Source: Alphaproteobacteria bacterium (GTDB lineage: Bacteria; Pseudomonadota; Alphaproteobacteria; Sphingomonadales; Sphingomonadaceae). Taken from it: DNA of 9,806 nt. This document shows positions 6,269 to 9,806 of this stretch, one piece after another (position 1 is the stretch's first letter; every line of letters begins with the position of its first letter). Position numbers and translations under genes: made by a program. The DNA lies in the NCBI GenBank assembly GCA_005882415.1, contig VBAE01000104.1, positions 1-9,806 on the forward strand. The letters run 5' to 3'. Under the pieces are notes generated by a model. It had not been told where the DNA came from. It made no database searches and saw nothing but the letters and a program-made list of their open reading frames with translations.

Positions 6269-7321
6269 GTGGGCAGCGGGCCACGGGTCGCAATCGACGC
6301 GATGGGTGGCGATGTCGGCCCGGCGGTGATGCTCGCCGGAGCTGCGCTCGCCTATAAAAGGCGCGGCGACCTCTCTTTCCTCCTGTTCGGCGACGAGGCG
6401 CGGATTCGCGCCGAGCTTGCGCGGCACCCGGAACTTGGGCCGATTTCCGAGGTCGTCCACTGTCCGGACGTGATTACCGCCGAGGACAAGCCGAGCCAGG
6501 CGATCCGCCGCGCCAAGACCACTTCCATGGGCCGAGCGATCGCTGCGGTGAAGGCGGGCGACGCCGACGCGGCGGTCTCCGGCGGCAATACCGGCGCCCT
6601 GATGGCGATGTCCAAGCTCGCGCTGAGGACGATGAAGGGCATCGACCGCCCGGCGCTCGCGGCTTTGCTGCCGACATTGGGCGAGAACGACCTCGTCATG
6701 CTCGATCTCGGCGCCAATACCGAGTGCGACACCAACAATCTCGTCCAGTTCGCGGTGATGGGCGCGGCTTATGCCCGGGTGGTGCTCGACTTGGCCAAGC
6801 CACGCGTCCAGCTGCTCAACATCGGCACGGAGGAATTGAAGGGCACGGATGAGCTCAAGGCCGCCGCCGCCATCCTTCGCGACGCGGACCTGGGAATGCG
6901 CTTCGACGGCTTCATCGAGGGCGACAAGCTAAGCCGCGGCGATGTCGACGTGGTGGTGACCGACGGCTTCTCGGGCAACATCGCTCTCAAATCGCTGGAG
7001 GGCACCGCCCGCTTCGTCACCGTCCTGCTCCGCCGCGCCTTCGCAAGCTCGGTCCGCTCGAAGATCGGCTTCCTGATCTCGCGCCCCGCGACCGAGCTTC
7101 TGAAGCACCATCTCGACCCCAACAACCATAATGGCGCGGTCTTCCTGGGGCTGAACGGCCTGGTGGTGAAGAGCCACGGCAGCGCGACCGACAAGGGCGT
7201 CGCCAATGCGATAAGGGTCGCAGCGCGGATGGTCCGCGAGGACCTGACCCGCAAGATCATCGAGGATCTCGACCGCATCTCCGCCTCGGCCGCCGCCAAG
7301 GCCGGAGAGGTGGCCAAATGA
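6269..7321 (+). CDS. plsX: Phosphate acyltransferase PlsX
   Basis: The protein has 350 residues, the usual length. PlsX is a soluble, membrane-associated enzyme that converts acyl-ACP and phosphate into acyl-phosphate, the acyl donor for PlsY in the first step of phosphatidic acid synthesis. Conserved blocks: VAIDAMGGD (7-15), SGGNTGALMA (104-113), LDLGANTECD, NIGTEELKGTDE, VVTDGFSGNIALK and HNGAVFLGLNGLVVKSHGSA. All are intact. The GTG start is chosen because of the GGAGG 8 bases upstream. The stop codon TGA (7319-7321) overlaps the fabH start as ATGA, so the two genes are translationally coupled. This keeps the initiation enzymes for phospholipid and fatty acid synthesis together. Nothing unusual is seen in the protein. 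Confidence 0.97.
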   Translation: MGSGPRVAIDAMGGDVGPAVMLAGAALAYKRRGDLSFLLFGDEARIRAELARHPELGPISEVVHCPDVITAEDKPSQAIRRAKTTSMGRAIAAVKAGDADAAVSGGNTGALMAMSKLALRTMKGIDRPALAALLPTLGENDLVMLDLGANTECDTNNLVQFAVMGAAYARVVLDLAKPRVQLLNIGTEELKGTDELKAAAAILRDADLGMRFDGFIEGDKLSRGDVDVVVTDGFSGNIALKSLEGTARFVTVLLRRAFASSVRSKIGFLISRPATELLKHHLDPNNHNGAVFLGLNGLVVKSHGSATDKGVANAIRVAARMVREDLTRKIIEDLDRISASAAAKAGEVAK

Positions 7322-8280
7322 GCCGCCGCTCGGTCATCGTCGGCACCGGCTCGGCGCTTCCACCCAACCGGGTGACCAACGCCCAGCTCGCCGAGCGGGT
7401 CGACACCACCCATGAATGGATCGTCGAGCGCACCGGAATCGAAGCGCGCCACATCGCCGGCGACGGAGAGACCACGGCGACCCTCGCCACCGAAGCTGCC
7501 CGGAAAGCGCTCGACGCCGCCGGCGTGCCGGCGGACCAGGTGGGGCTGATCGTCCTCGCCACCGCCACCCCGGACCAGACCTTCCCGGCGAGCGCGACAA
7601 AGGTCCAGACTGCGCTCGGGATCGACGACTGCATCGCCTTCGACGTCGCGGCGGTGTGCACCGGCTTCCTCTACGCCCTCTCGGTCGCCGACAATATGGT
7701 GAAGGGCGGGATGGCCGATTACGCGCTTGTGATCGGCTCCGAGACGTTCAGCCGGATCCTCGACTGGGAGGACCGGGCGACCTGCGTCCTGTTCGGCGAC
7801 GGCGCCGGCGCGATCCTGCTCAAGGCCGAGGAAGCGCAGGACCGGGGAATCCTCGTCACAAAGCTCCACGCCGACGGTCGCCACAACGACCTTCTCTATG
7901 TCGACGGCGGCGTGTCGACCACCGGCACCGTCGGCAAGCTCCGCATGAAGGGCAAGGAGGTGTTCCGCCACGCCGTCACCAACCTCGCCGACGTTCTGAA
8001 CGAGGTTCTCGTCGCCTCCGGCCACCAGGCCGGCGAGGTCGACTGGGTCGTCCCCCACCAAGCGAACAAACGTATCCTCGACGCGACCGCGAAGAAGCTC
8101 GGGCTCGACCCGAAGCGGGTGGTGGTGACCGTCGACCAGCACGCCAACACCTCCGCGGCCTCGGTCCCCCTCGCCCTCGACGTGGCGGTCCGCGACGGGC
8201 GGATTAAGCGCAACGACCTCATTGTGTTGGAAGCGATGGGCGGCGGCTTCACCTGGGGCGCGGCGGTCGTCCGCTTCTGA
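7318..8280 (+). CDS. fabH: 3-oxoacyl-[acyl-carrier-protein] synthase III (KAS III)
   Basis: The protein has 320 residues, a typical FabH length. FabH condenses acetyl-CoA (or another short acyl-CoA) with malonyl-ACP to begin type II fatty acid synthesis in the cytoplasm. The catalytic triad is complete: Cys114 in DVAAVCTGFLYAL, His247 in VPHQANKRI and Asn277 in DQHANTSAAS. The glycine-rich C-terminal motif EAMGGGFTWGAAVV (305-318) is also present. The ATG at 7318 overlaps the plsX stop and follows GGAGAGG (7304-7310) with a 7-base spacer. It ends 80 bases before ihfA. The primer preference (acetyl versus branched or longer chains) cannot be told from these motifs. Confidence 0.97.
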   Translation: MSRRSVIVGTGSALPPNRVTNAQLAERVDTTHEWIVERTGIEARHIAGDGETTATLATEAARKALDAAGVPADQVGLIVLATATPDQTFPASATKVQTALGIDDCIAFDVAAVCTGFLYALSVADNMVKGGMADYALVIGSETFSRILDWEDRATCVLFGDGAGAILLKAEEAQDRGILVTKLHADGRHNDLLYVDGGVSTTGTVGKLRMKGKEVFRHAVTNLADVLNEVLVASGHQAGEVDWVVPHQANKRILDATAKKLGLDPKRVVVTVDQHANTSAASVPLALDVAVRDGRIKRNDLIVLEAMGGGFTWGAAVVRF

Positions 8281-8303
8281 GAGCGGGCCGCCGCAAGGAC
8301 GGT

Positions 8304-8332
8304 TTGCACCAAGAGGCATTTCGGACTATCGT
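8304..8332 (+). promoter_or_regulatory. Possible internal promoter for ihfA-merR
   Basis: The 80-base gap between fabH and ihfA contains TTGCAC (8304-8309) and TATCGT (8327-8332) with a 17-base spacer, similar in form to the candidate promoter at 5912-5939. This would let ihfA and the regulator be expressed apart from the lipid genes. A match by eye; a chance occurrence is possible. Confidence 0.33.
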
Positions 8333-8360
8333 CCACGCTTTCCGGGGAAGGGAAAATTCT

Positions 8361-8684
8361 ATGGCTGATGCAGGATCCATAAGGCGGCCTGATGCCGGAA
8401 CGCTTACGCGTGCCGACCTGGCCGACGTCGTGCACCGCGAGATCGGCCTTTCCCGGTCTGAATCGGCGGGCCTCGTGGAGCGAATCCTCCATCACATGTG
8501 CCACGCCCTTTCCGAGGGCCAGAACGTCAAGATTTCGGGCTTCGGAAGCTTCATCCTTCGCGACAAGGGCGAGCGGGTCGGGCGCAATCCCAAGACCGGC
8601 GTCGAAGTGCCGATCGCTCCGCGCCGGGTTTTGACCTTCCGCGCCAGCCAGATCATGCGCGAGCGAATCGCCAAAGGGAGCTGA
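8361..8684 (+). CDS. ihfA: Integration host factor subunit alpha
   Basis: The protein has 107 residues. IHF is a heterodimer (with IhfB) that binds and sharply bends DNA, acting in transcription, recombination and chromosome organisation. Features: the N-terminal TLTRADLADVVHREIGLSRSE dimerisation helices (14-34), KISGFGSFILRDKGER (57-72), and the GRNPKTG turn (74-80), whose Pro77 is the residue that intercalates in the minor groove. PIAPRRVLTFRAS (84-96) follows. The alpha rather than beta assignment rests on the LTRADLA start, the SRSES helix and the position after fabH and before merR, a common alphaproteobacterial order. It has about 13 residues before the LTRADLA block, a short extension. 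Start: the ATG at 8361 with a purine-rich GGGGAAGGGAA upstream. A TTG at 8304 would extend the frame through the gap without support. The 3' end is 11 bases before merR. Confidence 0.95.
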   Translation: MADAGSIRRPDAGTLTRADLADVVHREIGLSRSESAGLVERILHHMCHALSEGQNVKISGFGSFILRDKGERVGRNPKTGVEVPIAPRRVLTFRASQIMRERIAKGS

Positions 8685-8695
8685 GGCGCGGGCCG

Positions 8696-9076
8696 ATGGC
8701 GGAACCGGGCGGCAAAAGCGAACAGGCCTTCCGGACCATCGGCGAACTCGCCGGCGAGCTTGGCGTCCCCCAGCATATATTGCGCTATTGGGAGACGCGG
8801 TTTCCCCAGCTGAGGCCGCTGCAGCGGTCGGGGAACCGGCGCTATTACCGGCCTGCGGATGTCGCTTTGGCGCACCGGATCCACCGGCTCCTCAACCGCG
8901 ACGGCTATACGATCCGCGGGGTGCAGCAATTGCTTGAGAGCGGGGCTGCGGATGGTGGGGAGGCTGCGGTTCCGGCCGCGGCGGCTCCTGAGCAGGCTGC
9001 TGGCGCGGATTCAACCGACACCCTCCGCCTCCTCCGCAACCGCCTGGCTGCGGCGCTGGAGAGCAGCGCGGTATAG
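8696..9076 (+). CDS. MerR-family transcriptional regulator
   Basis: The protein has 126 residues with an N-terminal MerR-type winged helix-turn-helix: FRTIGELAGELGVPQHILRY (12-31), WETRFPQLRPLQRSG, then the wing NRRYYRPADV (47-56) and a helix pair RIHRLLNRDGYTIRGVQQLL (61-80). The C-terminal part is an Ala-rich linker (about 85-105) and a short helix (108-122). It has no cysteine cluster for metals and no effector-binding domain, so no ligand can be predicted. MerR proteins of this type directly follow ihfA in many alphaproteobacteria; the target is, to my knowledge, not established. Start: ATG at 8696, 11 bases after the ihfA stop, with GAGG at 8683-8686 as a weak ribosome binding site. The same frame stays open back to 8498 inside ihfA, but the MerR domain begins only after 8696. 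Probably cotranscribed with ihfA. Confidence 0.92.
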   Translation: MAEPGGKSEQAFRTIGELAGELGVPQHILRYWETRFPQLRPLQRSGNRRYYRPADVALAHRIHRLLNRDGYTIRGVQQLLESGAADGGEAAVPAAAAPEQAAGADSTDTLRLLRNRLAAALESSAV

Positions 9077-9085
9077 CCCTCACGT

Positions 9086-9181
9086 CGTCATGCCGGACTT
9101 GATCCGGCATCCATGAACACGGATCGAGTCCAGTTCTCGAGGACCTGTGTTCATGGATCCCGGGTCGGGCCCGGGATGACG
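9086..9181. repeat. Nested palindromic intergenic repeat (CGTCATGCCGGA type)
   Basis: This 96-base element lies between convergent genes and is unrelated to the repeats at 1389 and 5251. The outer ends CGTCAT (9086-9091) and ATGACG (9176-9181) pair. Inside are two mini-hairpins: GCCGGA (9092-9097) with TCCGGC (9103-9108), and CCCGGG (9159-9164) with CCCGGG (9170-9175). ATCCATGAACAC (9109-9120) pairs perfectly with GTGTTCATGGAT (9147-9158), and the centre carries TCGAG (9124-9128) with CTCGA (9136-9140). The whole can fold into a cruciform or four-stem structure. The sequence CGTCATGCCGGACTTGATCC is, from memory, a common dispersed intergenic repeat in alphaproteobacteria. It probably terminates both flanking transcripts. 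Confidence 0.8.
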
Positions 9182-9193
9182 GCCCCCTTCCCG

Positions 9194-9736
9194 TCAGTCC
9201 GTGTCCTCGTCGGGGCCGAGGTCCGCGGCCAGGTCGCGGGGGCGGATGAAGCGGGTTAGGGTGCCGGTGGATTCTCGGACCTGCTGCCAGCTTTCCACAT
9301 TGAGCTCGATCTCGGCGAGGGTGGCGGTGGGGTATTTTACTTCGACCTCCCCGCGCAGGCCGCCATCGCCCCCCCGGGTGAGCAGCAAAGCCAGATTCTC
9401 CATGCCCGGATTGTGGCCGACGAGGAGCAGGCGCGCGACTCCGTCCCCCGTTTCGTGGACGATGTCGAGCAGGCTGTCGGTGGTGGCGAGATAGACGCGC
9501 TGCTCATATTCGGGCGTTAGCGAGCCGTAGGTCGAGGCGACTTCGTCGAGGGTCTCGATCACCCGACGGGCGGGGGAGGCGACGATCCGGTCGAAGCCGA
9601 GCCCGAGCGCCTTCATCTCCTTGCCGACGGCGCGGGCGGCGCGGCGGCCGCGCGGGTTCAGCGGCCGGTCGAAATCGCGCGCGACCGGGTCGTCCCAGGT
9701 GGATTTGGCGTGCCTGAGCAGCGTCAGAATCTTCAT
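9194..9736 (-). CDS. SixA-like histidine phosphatase family protein
   Basis: The protein has 180 residues of the histidine phosphatase (phosphoglycerate mutase-like) superfamily. The start LTLLRHAKSTW gives the phosphohistidine-forming motif R8-H9 (RHA rather than RHG, as in SixA). IVASPARRVIET (51-62) supplies the phosphate-binding Arg, and LLVGHNPGMENL (104-115) supplies the second catalytic His, H108. SixA in E. coli removes phosphate from histidine residues of ArcB and PTS proteins; the substrate here is not known. Cytoplasmic, no signal peptide. Start: the ATG at 9736 with GAAGAGG about 4 bases upstream; an ATG at 9793 would add 19 residues before the conserved LLRHAKS start and is less likely. 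The acidic tail (LGPDEDTD) lacks any motif. The ATGA overlap with an upstream frame suggests it is the second gene of an operon running in from the right. Confidence 0.9.
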   Translation of the reverse strand: MKILTLLRHAKSTWDDPVARDFDRPLNPRGRRAARAVGKEMKALGLGFDRIVASPARRVIETLDEVASTYGSLTPEYEQRVYLATTDSLLDIVHETGDGVARLLLVGHNPGMENLALLLTRGGDGGLRGEVEVKYPTATLAEIELNVESWQQVRESTGTLTRFIRPRDLAADLGPDEDTD

Positions 9737-9806
9737 TTCGCCTCTTCGGGCAAACTCTCCTGCGGCGCGCCATGCCCGAAAGCGGCAGCGCATGAAAGCC
9801 GCATCC
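9733..9806 (-). CDS. Possible 3' end of an upstream gene, cut by the window edge
   Basis: On the minus strand one frame is open from the window edge and ends at TGA 9735-9733, forming ATGA with the sixA start. Only about 23 residues are visible, ending ESLPEEAK, with no recognisable domain. The support is the ATGA overlap, a common operon spacing. Against it: third-position GC in this short piece (about 14 of 22 codons) is lower than in the other genes here, and the piece is too short to test. It could instead be the upstream region of sixA. Reported as tentative. Confidence 0.3.
   Translation of the reverse strand, partial: MRLSCAAAFGHGAPQESLPEEAK

Noticed and set aside
6769..8319. Long antisense open frame (516 codons) across plsX and fabH
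   Set aside because: It covers two certain genes with full catalytic motifs on the plus strand; the antisense product has no recognisable family.
8304..8360. N-terminal extension of ihfA from a TTG codon
   Set aside because: No ribosome binding site and no family support; the ATG at 8361 has a purine-rich upstream stretch.
8498..8695. N-terminal extension of the MerR gene into ihfA
   Set aside because: The extension is a shadow of ihfA; MerR domain residues begin after the ATG at 8696.
9291..9299. DnaA-box-like CTTTCCACA
   Set aside because: A single imperfect match inside the sixA-like coding region, with no cluster and no AT-rich stretch, so it is not an origin.

Overview
The window is high-GC DNA with GC-rich third codon positions. 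The gene order rpmF-plsX-fabH-ihfA-merR, the alphaproteobacterial-type IHF-alpha and MerR pair, and the palindromic intergenic repeats suggest a chromosomal segment of an alphaproteobacterium, most likely of the order Sphingomonadales. The order-level assignment is inferred from recall of similar loci, not from a search.

Left part (1-5241): an incomplete S9-family serine peptidase (+) faces a lipoprotein-type serine hydrolase of the beta-lactamase/S12 fold (-). Divergent from the latter is an exported zinc metallopeptidase related to dipeptidyl peptidase III (M49), which overlaps by ATGA with a glyoxalase-II-like metallo-beta-lactamase hydrolase. Three of the four genes are peptidases or serine hydrolases, and two carry export signals. 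A role in envelope peptide turnover is possible but not shown.

Middle (5242-5911): a small MAPEG-type membrane protein on the minus strand, set between a repeat element and the promoter region of the next operon.

Right part (5912-9806): a conserved housekeeping cluster runs rpmF (ribosomal protein L32), plsX (phosphate acyltransferase), fabH (ketoacyl-ACP synthase III), ihfA (IHF alpha) and a merR-type regulator. It links ribosome synthesis, the start of fatty acid and phospholipid synthesis, and nucleoid architecture. Facing it is a sixA-like histidine phosphatase (-), whose start overlaps a possible upstream coding region cut by the window edge.

All three tail-to-tail gene junctions (1386-1553, 5242-5430, 9077-9193) are filled by large palindromic repeats. 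Two belong to one family, with two mirrored arms of two hairpins each. Stem bases differ between copies but pairing is kept, including one C-C mismatch at the same position. The third belongs to a different family. I see no phage, transposase, CRISPR, defence locus, tRNA or rRNA. The gene content is ordinary; the repeats and the shortened zinc motif of the M49 protein are the most interesting points.
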